Assembly: GCA_027946365.1 (NCBI GenBank)
Contig: JAPEUQ010000001.1
Span: 3,534,001 to 3,598,000, forward strand
Direction: 5' to 3'
From: Kalmusia sp. IMI 367209
Lineage: Eukaryota > Ascomycota > Dothideomycetes > Pleosporales > Didymosphaeriaceae
Length of the DNA: 64,000 nucleotides
The position numbers were made by a program, and so were the translations under genes. How positions within the stretch are numbered: position 1 is the first letter of the stretch; each line of letters starts with the position of its first letter. Of the stretch, positions 35,478 through 46,008 are shown piece after piece. Below the pieces are notes generated by a model. That model was not told where the DNA came from and did not search any database. It saw nothing but the letters and a program-made list of their open reading frames with translations.

Positions 35478-35852
35478 GTTGGAAGTATGTCGTCGGAAAA
35501 TACACCTGTGAGTGGAATAGGCTGAGAAAATGTTGTGAAACATTGGCGGGAATCACATATGGAAGGAGTAGGATGAGATGATTCACAGCAAAATGAAGCA
35601 AGGATGAAGTTTGATAGGTTCATCTTTGCGATCTTTATGTAGCTCGGTAGATGGAGCCTTCTTCGGGACATAATTGAGATACCCACTTCAAAACACAACC
35701 GCCTCCTGAATCTTGCTGCAGAGAGCCATGCATTTGTCCAAATAACATTATGATATTTCTTCCCAGCGTTATACCTTAACCCAAGAGCATAGGCGTACCT
35801 CACCTCCGCCAATACTTGTATCAAAAGCCCTTTCTTCACTCTTTCAAATCCC
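35478..35852. other. Intergenic, convergent 3' ends
   Basis: About 375 bp between the convergent DBP5 and DUF202 genes. No coding signal was seen. Confidence 0.5.
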
Positions 35853-36799
35853 TCATTTCTCCCAAGCCCCTGGCGCAACAGTCAATATAACCACCAAACT
35901 GCTCACTATCAACGCCCCTGCCACCGCACTAACCACTATGACGCTTCCCCTACTAGCAGGAAACTTGCCGCGTATAACGTAGTGTTGCGCCTCGAAGTAG
36001 CGGTGGAAGCCGATGAAGAGGATAACTATGGAGATGGCGACGAAGGTCGCGCCGAGAGGCTTGCCGACGTGGCGGAGGTGTGCTGCTGGAGACGAGGATG
36101 GGGAGGGCGAGGAGCGGTCTTGTAGCGAAGTATTGAGGCGGAAGAGTTGTGTCACTGCGATGCCAATTGAGGCGAAGGAGAGGGAGGTGCGGAGCCAGGC
36201 GAGGAAGGTTCGTTCTATACCTCCTCGTTAGCCTCTCATCAGTCCCTAATGTTAGAGGCAGTGAAGGAAGCATGGGAATAGTAATAAAACATACCCAGCG
36301 CCAAATGATCCCTTGCTACACTACCCTTGTTCTCTAGCTCCACACTCCCATACTTCTCCATCCAAGTCCGCCACCTACTCCCCTCCCTCCTCTCCACATC
36401 CGCCGCTTCTCTCTCCGCTCTCCCTTGCGTGCCCCTTACCCCTCCTTCTCTCGTGTCGTCTTGCGCTATGCGACTCTCTGTACCTGTCGACCGCGCGGAA
36501 AGACGGGGCGATATAGATTGGTAATCTCTTGTTGCGCCGCGCATTATCGGCGCCCCTTCATCTGAAGCATGCATACTTGTAGCTCGACCTATATCGCTGT
36601 CTTGTGGGTTATTGTCTAGCTCTGGTCGCCGAATATTCCTTTTGCGACTCGTGTTCGAAGCAGCGTCTGTTTCTGCGTCCGCAAAGCTCACGCTCTTCCG
36701 ATCTGTCGAGGTCCTTGCTGTCTGTGAAGCTTCGTGCGCCTCTGCATACGAAATATCTGGTCTGGCTTCGCTCACGCGGGCCGGATCTTGGCCGCCCAT
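35853..36799 (-). CDS. DUF202 membrane protein with long disordered N-terminus, 2 exons
   Basis: Exons (minus) 36799-36295 and 36214-35853 join in phase 1, giving 288 residues. The N-terminal 150 residues are polar and low complexity (Arg, Glu, Ser, Asp) and probably cytosolic and disordered. The DUF202 signature appears right at the junction: [20 protein letters not shown], then [19 protein letters not shown]. Three membrane spans follow: about [12 protein letters not shown], then [19 protein letters not shown], then [23 protein letters not shown]202 proteins include the membrane part of Vtc1-like chaperones and YidH-like proteins; no polyphosphate or SPX domain is present here. The biochemical role is unknown. 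Confidence 0.85.
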
Positions 36800-37595
36800 G
36801 CTGCTGGGACGGTGGCTTCGGGAACACTCTTACACTGCATTGTCGACGTCAGTTCGGCACGAATCGCGGGTTCGGTCGTGGGTACGGCTGAAAGTGTGGC
36901 GGGCGAAATTGTAAGGTGGAGCTTGAGATGGCGTAGCGTCGGATTCGTGCTTGGAAGAGGATTTGACGCCATAGCGGGAAGGGTCGCGTCGCGTGGGTGG
37001 AGCACTAACCTATGATATAACCTGTAAAACACTGCTTGTATAGATGATGGCCTTGGACCGAGAATGCTGGCGTACTACTATCGATACTTAAAAACGTGAA
37101 CAGCGGGATGCATCGATTGTGGGGTTGTTTATCGTTGTCTCGTGGTTTCCGTCTGCACGTGCGGAGGTTCCTAGATGCGGGACGTCCCGAGGTCGGCCAA
37201 ACTCAAATCCTTTACTGTATCAAAGTGCAGAACACCAAACAACGCTGAATTTGAAATAGTTTCCATTCGACAATGAGCACGGAGATTGTAAATGGTCTTT
37301 AAGCCCTTTGAGAAGGTTCGTGAGAATATCTGGATTGTGACAGACCGCCTTAACTTTGCATATTTAGACTGTATTGAAAATCGCGTCAAGTAGTTGAACA
37401 TTTTTTGACATTGCCGCGGACTCGGTACGCTGACCAGTAAGCTCTAAACAGAATCGAAGGTAACATATTTGATACATTGACAATATCCGGACTCGGTATA
37501 AGAGGAAAAAGTACGTAGAAGTGCCTCCGCAAGCCGAAACGCCGCCCAATGCTCGCCAAAACAGTCCAGACAAAATGTAGTTCCTCGGCGAGCAA
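36800..37595. other. Intergenic between same-strand genes
   Basis: About 800 bp. The part next to 36800-37030 is GC-rich and open on the minus strand for 86 codons, ending in another frame from the DUF202 gene; it is treated as promoter. The rest is AT-rich without coding character. Confidence 0.45.
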
Positions 37596-38755
37596 TCACT
37601 CGTTATAATGGTATACCTGTCAAGGCATTAGATTTGATAAGGGCAGGGGACAACGTGTCTTACAAGGTAGTTGGGCAGACCATAGCTGTCCCAGTTCAAT
37701 CGGCGCGCCATCTTAGCAAAGCCTTCGGTTTCAATGAGGTGGTAAAATGGGAACGGGGGGAACATGGCGCCATCGCGGTGGACGTCTGCCTTAACCAAGA
37801 GGGCAGCACCGCCTACACCGTCGAGCTTGATCTTGGTTCCGGGATCGGCCGCAGAATCGTACATCATAGCCATCAAGTTGCGGTAGGTTGGCATCTCGAC
37901 GTATCCCTCCAGCAGGATATCATCTTTGCCCATCTTCGCGGCGAGCTCCATCGCCGTGGGGCTATCGATCCAGTTGTTGTAGTCGTAAGGCCTGATATCC
38001 ATAGCCTTCTTCTTGTCGTCATAGAAGCGCTGGAAGCAGTTCGGCGCGATGATGGGCGCGTCGTAATCTGCCAAATCTTGGATAAGGGTAGGCGGGAATT
38101 CGACGATATCGGCATCCAGCCAGAGTACCCAGGAAGTGGTTGGTCCTAGCGTAGTGAACAGCAACGAGTTCCGCGCCTTTGCCATTGCTGCCCTGCGTGT
38201 TTTCTGGTTCTCCATCTTATGCCTCTCCGCCTCATTTTGAGACTGCAGAGGGTTCTCCGTGTCTTGTCGGAGAATTGTAATGCTGGCGAAGCGCTTCGCC
38301 TTGGGTCCGCCCTGCGTCTTCGTGACCTGTGCTTGCAGTGCCGCATATGCTTGGTTTCCCTCCTTCGTCTTAGGAATGATGAAGCCGAGCGAGATAAGAT
38401 CGTGCGGATAGGCGATCTTGATCAGATTGTCCCAGTATTCTTGGTAGAATCGTGCAAGCGGTGTGAGGATGAGGACCTTCTCCTTGTTCTCCGCAGGGGT
38501 GCGCGTCTGGGTGACATTGTTCATGAAGTAATGCTCGACGGGCGGTGCCGTACGCGGTTCGTTCGATTTCGATTTGCGGAAGGGTAGTGATGCCGGCGAC
38601 AGCACGCTCGAGGAGGTGCGGCCCGACCCCTGGCCTGCAGACACCGAGGAACCGTCATTGCTGGAGAAGAAAAATATGAAGAAGCCTATGCACAGGATGC
38701 CGGCAAGCACAAAAGTGATAGGGTTCTGGCGGCGTAACGAGCGTGGAGTGGGCAT
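37596..38755 (-). CDS. ANP1: ANP1-type Golgi mannan polymerase subunit, 2 exons
   Basis: Anp1 is a GT62-family mannosyltransferase of the Golgi mannan polymerase II complex that extends the N-glycan outer chain. Exons (minus) 38755-37664 and 37616-37596 give 370 residues. Residues 1-12 are basic and about 13-30 (ITFVLAGILCIGFFIFFF) form the type II membrane anchor. The catalytic domain carries EKVLILTPLARFYQEYWDNL, the metal-binding SWVLWLDADIVEFPP (DxD near residue 213), IIAPNCFQRFYDD and the end region MARRLNWDSYGLPNYL. A 47-nt intron precedes a last coding exon of only 7 codons (VYHYNE plus stop), which matches the family's C-terminus. Without splicing, translation would run on 11 codons to a different end. 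Confidence 0.93.
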
Positions 38756-39377
38756 GTTGGCGATAAGGAGACGGCGGCGTTGCGCTGCCGGTGACGAAAG
38801 AAATCTATGAGCGTCGCATCAGAAACGAGGAGGGCAGGTGCGGCGTAGCGGCGCGGGCAGGCGCGAACGGGGGTCCGACGAGATTTCCAACGTTGAGGCC
38901 AGGTCAGTGCTGGAGGGAGATTGGGCGGCAGACAGCGGGAACACGCAGACAAAGGCTTCTCCTCGCGAAGGGTGCGCAAGACTGGCGGAGACAGACAGGG
39001 TCGCTCACGGCCGCAGGGGAAGCGAAGATGTGCAGGAGGGACAGCTGTCGTCTGCGATTCGCCCTTACCTTGGCCAGCCGCACTGCACCTCACAGCGGAG
39101 CCTCAAGTACACGGTCCGTGCCCCGAGTGGTCCGGCGCAGTTAGATGAGATTAGACGCACTTGTGCGACACCATTTTTCCTCCGTGGTGATCGGTGGGCT
39201 TTGGCGGTTGGGGCTTGGTGTTTGGCACCGGATCCCATGGTCCGCTCAAAGTGTCATCCAGCTGTCAAACCCCTCAGCTGAATGCGCATTGCCAATGCTC
39301 ACTATGGTGTTGATTATTCCTTTCCGCGAGAGAGAGAACCTCTTAGTCAGCTTTGACCACTAGCGCGAAACGGACCT
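38756..39377. other. Divergent promoter interval
   Basis: About 620 bp between ANP1 and the large unknown gene. It is GC-rich, and the frames present (up to 147 codons) overlap in several registers and lack motifs. Confidence 0.45.
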
Positions 39378-42328
39378 ATGATCTCAAGACTCGAGAAGCA
39401 ACTTCGCGTCCTAGACAAATGCCATGATCAATTGATCTCATCCTATGCCTCCTTGGGTCGCGCGACAATGGCACGTCTGGAGGTGCTCGCACGCGGTCTC
39501 TGGCAACCTGCGCTGCTCTCAACACATCCGAACATCTATTAATCTGCGTTTCTACGCGCAAAGCTCGACTCAGGATGGCGGAAAGCTGCCGTCGAGCTCG
39601 GCCAACAGCGCCTTGATCCTTCCGTCGTCTGTTGCGAACACTGTCAGTATACTGTAATCACATGAAGCGTATCAGCTAACAGCAACAGCGCCCGGAAGAC
39701 CTCATAGCTTACATCAAGCCTATCGACAGACGACGCCTGAGCCGAAATCGATTCGCTGTCTTTTTCGTGACACCTTCATTTGCAACGTGGCTTCTAGACG
39801 ATGGAGTATTCTTACAGAAGGCCCTCCGTCAGGTCTATGCGCACATCCTAGAGCAGGGCCAGATGCATGCTCGGATTCATGCACTGTGCGCCGTTGTAGA
39901 CAAGCTACCTGCACCCAGCCCGATCCTCGATGTTGAGAACATAGAGAATGTTGTTTCGGGAAGAATAAAGCATCCGCCTGTTTCTGAAACGGGCCACGAA
40001 GGAATCGCATATGCTACACTCCGCCTCTCCGACTCGATACCAGCCTCATCTAGTACCGTGTTAGATAAAGCAGCTATTAGTTTCATTGCGTCAGAAGGCT
40101 CCGATCACGAAGGTGGACATTGGGGTGACGCTCTACGCCTACCGCTAGCCAACACAGTATTTCAGACAGGCTCGCCGTCGACAATGACATATTCTACGTG
40201 GGAGAAGGCTAGCGGAGCAAATGAATTGACCTTGAAAGATAAACAGGATGTCACACATCATGGAGTCAGGATACGAGTAGGCGGCCCCTCCACACGATAT
40301 ACTTCCACACTTAGTGTTCCTCTCGTTCCCTTGTCTATGCCGCGTGAGGTCGGAGCAAGCATGGGCAACATCCTACGCAGGTTAATTAGCGAGGATGGTA
40401 CAAGCATCACCGCTTCTCAAGAATTAGAGAAATTCGTCCCTCAGTATTTCGCCTCCCGTGGGGAGCCATCACAGGCAACAACTGTCTGGGCACTCGTGAT
40501 GCGCCCAGATATCTTGGAATCCGTCATCGCAAAGACGACTTCGCTGTTATATCCATCGATTTCAAATGGAGGTATCGCCGTTTCGGAAGACAGCGTATGG
40601 GAGAATTTCTGGAAACAAGACCCACCCATATGGAGTGATCTGGTACCGGCTGCCCTCGCATCCGGTGCTCGTTTACATCGTGTGCTAAGTGGTGGAGGGG
40701 GTTGGGGTAAGAAAGCTGGATTGCTCTCACTAGATCCAGTCCCAACCTTTGAAGCAGAGTATTCGTCCAGCGACTCGAATGACTTCGACTTTGACGAACC
40801 AGGGACCCTGTCCTCCGCGCTCCAACAGGTCGCCCGCGACGGAGACTACATTCAATTTTTCATGTCTCCGTCATGTGCAACTAAGGAATTGGATCCTCTA
40901 AACAGTGTGCAAGACGCCTCGAAAGTATGGGGATGGGAGTTCGGCACTATACCAAGCACAACCGATTCCATGCCGGCCATTCCAGGGCAGATGGAAGCAT
41001 CGACACCGAACAATATCTCTGTCTTCAGGCATACTTTCGGTGCTCTCGCAGAAGGTGGAATGGTCATCAATCGCAATGTTGAGCTCAAGTCGGAAGATTC
41101 GATCTCGCTTGTTGGAGGTAGTACAATCGACGTGCCGTTTTCACGTTTCTCGGCGCTAAGCTGGACAACTAGCGCTAAGGGGGGCACGGAAGAGGATGTA
41201 GGTGGTCCGGAAGCCGACATGTAGATACAGGTCTAATGCTTTGGTAGTCAATACAAAATTGCCTTGAGTCCAAACCCGTTCCATACCATCGTGTCTTAGT
41301 GAGTCGTCCTGGTCACCATGTCGTTGCAATGCTAACATGTCTAGGTTAGGGAACTCTACGGAACAGAGGCTTCATCCTCCTCAGGCCTTCGAGGCCTAAG
41401 CAAAAAGAAGAAACAACAACCACGAGGCGAGGTTATATCCAATAATCTACAAATACAACGACCTTCCAGGCTAATCCGCTACTATGCGCTAGAGAGAGAT
41501 GAACTAGCTTACTGTGTCGACAGTCTGCGTCGCGTAGACAGAAAGGTTGCGCGTTTTACGCAGGAGTACCGGACGCTCATGCATCAGATTCGAACGCAGA
41601 ATAGTTTGCCTATGGACGCAGCCTTGAGGAAACCGAAGCGGAGACTTCGCCGCGGCTTCGTTACGCTCCTAGAAAAGATGCAGCAAGACTTACACAATGA
41701 TGTGGCGGATCTTACTCACCAGTACCAAACTCTTATGGCGACGATTCCTGAGCAAAGCGGTAGGCGCGTGGGTCTACGCATAAGAAAATCGGAGACTACA
41801 CCTGCTACTGGATTCATGGTCCGGTTAGCCAATACCACGAGTCAGAGCGAAGTTTTAGTCAACGCCTTTACAAAAGATATCCAGCGCGTCCCAGACCAAG
41901 CCAGCCGAAACCGCAACAAAATACGCTACGTCAGCGAGCCGCACATCTCCTCCCGCCAACTCACCGCATGGGCATCCCAAACCCTCCTCTATAACCAGCG
42001 CAAACTCGACAGCCAACTAACCAAGCTCCACGCCATCCTCGCCAGAATTGCCCCCGACACACGCTTAAACAACAATATCAAGACTACCACTCAGCGGATG
42101 CGCTGGGGCAACACGGAGGCACTGAATCAGGTGCGGATTCGGAAAGTGGGCGCGAGGAAGTTGCAAGCTGTGAGGGAGATTCGAAAGAAGGTGGCACGAT
42201 GGAAGGCAAGGGAGAATGAGGTGGAGAAGAGGAGGGAAAGGAAACTTGGGGGTGGGAAGTGGGCGTTGGAAAATTTGGTCAGTGGGTGGTTGGGTGGTGG
42301 GGATGGGGATGGGGCAAAGGGCAGCTGA
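39378..42328 (+). CDS. Large conserved-looking protein of unknown function, tentative 4-exon model
   Basis: A long coding stretch (39689-41197) has clear protein character, for example RNRFAVFFVTPSFATWLLDD, HARIHALCAVVDKLPAP, PREVGASMGNILRRLI, IWSDLVPAALASGARLHRVL and a GGGGWGKKAGLLSLDP loop. Tentative exons are 39378-39482, 39574-39642, 39689-41197 and 41345-42328, all phase 0, giving about 888 residues. The last part (VRELYGTEASSSSGLRGLSK onward) is basic and helical with LERDELAYCVDSLRRVDRK and resembles a coiled-coil tail. I do not recognise the family. The first two exons and the joining of the last exon are uncertain: the fourth exon could be a separate gene starting at an internal Met (41579). 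Mitochondrial or nuclear location cannot be told. Confidence 0.6.
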
Positions 42329-43558
42329 GCTTGACCTGTATATACAAGGAAGGGAAAAGGCATTCTACGAGATTGGCGAGTGGAATGGCGGATTGATACC
42401 ATTGCTGTTTAACATATTGGTCGCTGGATAGTTCCTATATACATTCATGATGTGTCTCCCTCCTCCCACTACTAGAATATACCAGTGATGATCTTATCAT
42501 CACACCCTATCACTTCCCGTCGGCCTTTCCTAGAAATCCTGATATACTTCAATCAGCAATTTTCTTGAATCCCCTCAATTCAATAATCACCAACAACCCC
42601 ATGTATACCTTCGCTCCTCTTCAGGTGGTTTTCTAAATTGAGGATGGTCCTGGGTTGATGGTGGAAGAAACAAGATGTAAGATTTTGGGCGTACTCTTAC
42701 CTTTCAGTATTGGCGTTTATTCTTTTTGGTTTGCTTTTGCTTTTCTTTCCTTTGCTTTACTTGAAGACGAGCTGTTCAAGGTTTCTTCGAACTCTGGCCA
42801 TCATTAGCAGAATCAATCACCGATAGCATGCGTCAAACCTCTCCACTTTCGTGTCGCTCCATCTTCTAGGTATCATGCTCATCTCTTTGAACCTGTAGAC
42901 TACAGTTTCGCAAAGGGAGCCAAATACCTATGTAGGCAACTTAGTATCAACATCGTCGCTCCCCATCCAACTAATATGGAGGCCCACAATAAGCTTACGC
43001 ACCTGCATCGAGGGAATGCACACTTTTGTAATGATTAAATCTGCTTCCAAGCCAATAATATCCATTGGATCGCACAGTTTATCATTTGACCTGATGATGT
43101 TATAGCGGAACATTGCCCAGCGCAAGAAGGTATACCAGGTTCAGGCAGTGTCAAAACACCTGGCTTATATAGAGATAGATATGATACAGGCATAGTGTAA
43201 TCTAGGTACAATATAACATATAGTCCCGGTTATTTGGGGAAAGAAAAACATCTACTGTGTTGTCACACGCGCAATGATAAAGCATGCAGATCCTAACATG
43301 ACTAGTTCAGGGTCAGGGTAATTTTAAGGCTCTCCTTAATCGTAAATGTCAACCTGAGATGACATAGAGAAGAACCATGTTCTACTTTGCATTCGACGAA
43401 TTTGCAAAGCATGTTAGTATTAATTCGCAATAAGAAGATAAGAAGTTGAGCAACACTCATATATTGTTACCCACGGTCGACATCATAGCATTAGCATGAC
43501 CGCAAACGTAGCTAGAAGGTAGGACAATGCCTCAAGCATGTCAAGCATAGACTGATCT
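42329..43558. other. Intergenic, convergent 3' ends; no gene seen
   Basis: About 1.2 kb, AT-rich, with frequent stops on both strands. It probably contains terminators of the flanking convergent genes. Confidence 0.5.
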
Positions 43559-44595
43559 TCAGATGTCTATATCGATACCATTGGTCCCATCATCATCATC
43601 ACCAACGTCATCATCTCCATCGTCATCATCATCACCATTCATGTCACCCAAAAACTTGGCCACGCTAAGGTCGAGATCGGCAGTCATCTCGCTGTATGCA
43701 TGGCGGCTGATTTTGGGCACACTCCGCTTCAACTTCACGTGCGGAATCACGCGGCGACATCCATCGTTCTGGTGGGCAAACTGACAACGCTTGTGCTTAC
43801 AAGCTCCCGCCTTGAAATTCTTGCACATCACCCGCTTGCAATCTCGTCCCAGTCCTCTTCGCACGCACTCTGAGCACGCCTCCTTGCTGTTGTCACATTC
43901 ACGTCCGTGGACATAGCATTTCGTACAAGGGATGCTTCGTTCGTGCTTAGGCTTCTTGGGAGCAGGCTCATCAGGGCTGCTAAACTCGTTAGCTCAGTCA
44001 CTATATGTAGACAAGTGACTAGATAGGTTGAAGTACCTTGGTTGAGTAGCAGCACGCTTCCTCGTCGTGCTCGTCTCTGGCGTCTGGCGCGACTCTGCCT
44101 CTCTCACGAGACACCCTGCTACCTTCTTCCACACGGCTATTTCGAAGTTTGCTTCTTTGAGCTAAATACCAAACGTGCAATTAATATAGGATTGTTATGG
44201 ACACAGCCCGTGCATGTGATATGAAAACTCACCTCCTTTTCCTTGCGTGCGTCCTCATAGAGAAGGTTTTTGATCACAGTCTGCTGTTGAGCATACTTTT
44301 TTGCACCTTCTTCCACCTCTGACCGGAGCTTTTTCACAATGTTGAGGCTGTTCGGGTCTTTCAACTGGCGCTCCAGACTTTTCACTTTGTGCCGCAAGTG
44401 GTTATCCTCGATCTTCACGGTCAGCACATCAATGTCTCGCTTTTCAAGTTTCTCAAGAAGCTCGACTATGTAGTTCTCGGCTCGTTTGGCTCGATCGGCG
44501 TCGGTGATAGGGACCGCTGCGGCGTTGTGCGCATCCGCATTGGGGCTGTTCTGGGCGTTCGTATCGTGGCCCGAGTCATCTTCGTCGGAGGCCAT
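43559..44595 (-). CDS. Coiled-coil protein with Zn2Cys6-like cluster, CCCH finger and acidic tail, 3 exons
   Basis: Exons (minus) 44595-44233, 44161-44037 and 43979-43559 give 302 residues with consistent phases. Residues about 35-160 form a charged coiled coil (AENYIVELLEKLEKRDIDVL; KSLERQLKDPNSLNIVKKL). A basic stretch (RKRAATQP, PAPKKPKHERS) looks like a nuclear localisation signal. Residues 181-210 match a fungal Zn2Cys6 cluster: C-x2-C-x6-C-x6-C-x2-C-x8-C, with CSECVRRGLGRDC typical of its second half. It is followed at once (214-231) by a CCCH finger, CKNFKAGACKHKRCQFAH (C-x7-C-x4-C-x3-H). The tail is strongly Asp-rich. The order suggests a nuclear DNA/RNA-binding regulator, but no target can be named. 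Divergent from the coiled-coil gene at 44971. Confidence 0.8.
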
Positions 44596-44970
44596 TTTGG
44601 ATTATGTGTAGAAAATGTGCAAAAAGCAATTTCAGTGTATTTGAGGTGTAAAAGTCTGAACAGGGCGGTGGAGGTGATCTCGGCTCTAAATGTGCGTTTG
44701 ATATGGCACGTGCTTTATCATCATTCACCGACACTGCACTATTCCTTGCGCTACCACGAAAGTGGTTAGATGCAAATCGAACACCTGATCAAAGCTGCTG
44801 CTTGTCCCACTTTGCTCGCTCTGGCTGTTCTTTTGAGTTCAAGACTGTGCCTGCCCACCACTGACGTTAACTATAACGGCCGCGACAAGCACCCGCAATG
44901 CATAAGTATGTTTACGATATCATTATCTATGCATACTGACACTGATGCCTCTTCAAGCAAGCTGCACATC
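44596..44970. other. Shared divergent promoter of the zinc protein and coiled-coil gene
   Basis: 375 bp between the chosen starts. The frame of the rightward gene remains open upstream to an ATG at 44770, encoding a hydrophobic stretch (LLALAVLLSS) that would look like a signal peptide. This longer start is considered less likely because the body of the protein is a soluble coiled coil. Confidence 0.45.
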
Positions 44971-45477
44971 ATGGGGCCTGGAACAGCGAACAGCGACCGC
45001 GACAAGGACGCACTCATCGCCCATCTCAAGGCTGAAAATGCCCGAATCAGCGCCGAAAACACCCGTATCAATGCCGCATACGATGATGTCACGAAGAAGA
45101 ACGTAATTCTCAACAAGAAGATCAGCAAGATTATTGATCAGCTCAACTACCTCCACGCCAGGCTCGCCAACATCACCGGTAGCCGGAAGATCGACGAACA
45201 GGCCCGAACCATAATTCGAGATCTCTTCAACACTAGCCTGAAGAGATACAAGGAGCGCTTGACTGAATGCGAGGCAGAGGGACACAAGCTCGAATGTGTG
45301 CGGGACAAGCTTCACGCCGACGAGAAGAAGGTAAGCGAGGAAGAGGTCAAGAACGAGACGGATCAGGTCACGTTCGATTTCGGCGACTTACTCGTTAGTC
45401 CTTTGGCGAAGAATGAGGTGAAGGCGAAGGTCGGGAAGGATCAGGTAGAGAGCGAGGTGGAAATGACGGATATTTAG
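44971..45477 (+). CDS. Small charged coiled-coil protein, unknown
   Basis: A single exon of 168 residues from the ATG at 44971 (MGPGTANSDRDKDALIAH), or 235 from an in-frame ATG at 44770. Residues about 14-65 carry heptad-like repeats (LKAENARISAENTRINAAYD, VILNKKISKIIDQLNYLHA), and a second helix spans about 80-135 (IIRDLFNTSLKRYKERLTEC). The C-terminus is acidic and polar. No domain is recognised. Its head-to-head neighbour is also a coiled-coil protein, and the two share a short promoter, which suggests, without proving, co-regulation or partnership. Confidence 0.6.
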   Translation: MGPGTANSDRDKDALIAHLKAENARISAENTRINAAYDDVTKKNVILNKKISKIIDQLNYLHARLANITGSRKIDEQARTIIRDLFNTSLKRYKERLTECEAEGHKLECVRDKLHADEKKVSEEEVKNETDQVTFDFGDLLVSPLAKNEVKAKVGKDQVESEVEMTDI

Positions 45478-46008
45478 CATGCACGAGATGCATCTGTATG
45501 TCTGTATTCAGACCATGGCGAATTTGGCTCAGGATGCAGCGATGGCGTCCTTTTACATGCAATTCAGCTTAGTATAGGATGCATGTCGATAAATATGGTA
45601 TGAAGATTCACATGCGTATATCATGTCCATGGACTTCGCCTCTAAAATCCAGTTGTTTGACGCAACAAGTGCCGTCCACCCTTTGCCATTGTAAGCGAAA
45701 CCAGTCTTATTTGCTATCTTACAAGAGTATGGAAGACTGGATGTCTTGAAGCGAAACATATGTCTCGCGCACATATTGCACGAAGTATATTGGAAATCTT
45801 GTGATGAAATTTCATATAAAAAGTATTGCAGTTTGATTCACAACTTGAGAGTCAACAGTATGCACAGTCGAACTCCCACCACCTGAGAATCAACAAAGTA
45901 TCTATGAAAGAACCTAAAGGTTGCTAATTTTCCCCCTAAAATTAAATAGTAAGTGTGTTCAGGATGGAACCTTGCTGCCCAAGACGCAAAATAATACCGG
46001 CATACCAA
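45478..46008. other. Intergenic, convergent 3' ends
   Basis: About 530 bp, AT-rich, between convergent genes. Nothing further was seen. Confidence 0.5.

Noticed and set aside
36772..37032. A leftward frame of 86 codons just upstream of the DUF202 gene, possibly a first exon.
   Set aside because: Only about 30-33 bases separate usable donor and acceptor sites, too short for an intron, and the frames differ.
43563..43660. A CATCAT/TCATCA trinucleotide tract resembling a microsatellite.
   Set aside because: It is the coding sequence of the Asp-rich tail of the zinc protein, so it is not listed as a separate repeat.
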